In this document: piece after piece, positions 51,795-52,058 of the stretch
Layout of the letters: each line of letters starts with the position of its first letter
Position numbering within the stretch: position 1 is the first letter of the stretch
Source of the DNA: an uncultured Collinsella sp.
Lineage (GTDB): Bacteria; Actinomycetota; Coriobacteriia; Coriobacteriales; Coriobacteriaceae
Direction of reading: 5' to 3'
Assembly (NCBI GenBank): GCA_902496455.1
Contig: CABVAY010000012.1
Coordinates: 1-52,058, forward strand
Length of the DNA stretch: 52,058 nucleotides
Translations under genes and position numbers: made by a program
The notes under the pieces: model-generated
What the model was told of the DNA's origin: nothing
Databases searched by the model: none
What the model saw: the letters and a program-made list of their open reading frames with translations, nothing else

Positions 51795-52058
51795 TTACAG
51801 GTGACCGATCTCTATATATTCCTGAACCAAAGGGTCATCATCTGATACGTGCAGTATTTCTGCACCAGCCTTTCTATGACTTATATAGGAAGCGATGTAT
51901 TGTGTAGGACTTGTGAAGAGTGGAATTGACGTCCCACAGGGCTTCGCGGTCTGGCAATATATCTCCTTGCCGCGCGGCCCGGTCGGACCGGATGAGCCGC
52001 AAAGCGTGCACCTTGAGAACCGGATACTGCGAGGATGGACACACCAGATGTGTCGCAT
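51795..52058 (-). CDS. Unrecognised partial ORF at the window edge
   Basis: 87 codons open to the window edge; the ATG at 52058 is the last base triplet available, so the gene may start further right. The translation has a Cys pair (RCTLCGSSGP) and a hydrophilic end (GAEILHVSDDDPLVQEY). The lower half is less GC-rich than its neighbours. No family was recognised, and it may not be coding. Confidence 0.3.
   Translation of the reverse strand: MRHIWCVHPRSIRFSRCTLCGSSGPTGPRGKEIYCQTAKPCGTSIPLFTSPTQYIASYISHRKAGAEILHVSDDDPLVQEYIEIGHL

Overview
The window reads like a chromosomal segment of a Coriobacteriia gut anaerobe, most probably Collinsella or a close relative. This is inferred from the high-GC codon use, the ferredoxin-bearing EtfA in a lactate dehydrogenase/Etf operon, the fused RecJ-RecQ protein, secreted BspA-like and LPXTG-like proteins, and short GGGAC/GTCCC-containing palindromes between genes. 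No database search was possible; every family call rests on recognised motifs and gene order.

Left arm (1-9470), accessory: a three-gene minus-strand operon (TerB-type protein, BrxD-like ATPase, Lhr/BrxHI-like helicase) matches the architecture of the Shango anti-phage system. Each intergenic junction of this operon with its surroundings carries a palindromic repeat. Next come a truncated BspA-like secreted protein with an in-frame cell-wall-anchor remnant in front of it, an intact sortase-anchored beta-helix-like surface protein, and a broken LacI-family regulator. The truncated surface gene and the broken regulator both end in the same 20-bp repeat.

9470-13800: a DUF554 membrane protein, then a tightly coupled five-gene minus-strand operon of small membrane-anchored and secreted proteins, one with a sortase-like tail, that looks like an undescribed surface-structure locus.

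13800-31250, mostly metabolism and transport: an FAD dehydrogenase plus EtfB and ferredoxin-EtfA, predicted to be an electron-bifurcating/confurcating lactate (2-hydroxyacid) dehydrogenase; an HD hydrolase; AzlCD; a KdgT permease; a frameshifted GGDEF protein; a DMT transporter; PurL; a CPA2-type antiporter followed by a striking 62-bp-period palindromic array; an SDR reductase; and homoserine dehydrogenase.

31250-39450: a branched-chain amino acid ABC transporter (two tandem Tat-like lipoprotein binding proteins, LivH, LivM, LivG, LivF), then CutC and a GalT/HIT-like DUF4931 protein.

39450-52058, housekeeping: a BASS-family transporter, RecJ-RecQ fusion, RelA/SpoT, a metallo-beta-lactamase-fold hydrolase, class II FBP aldolase, a transglutaminase-like protein, tRNA-Leu(CAA) with a duplicated 3' end, and the infC-rpmI-rplT operon. 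That operon has an attenuator-like leader and apparently an AUA start codon on infC. The right edge holds an unrecognised partial ORF.
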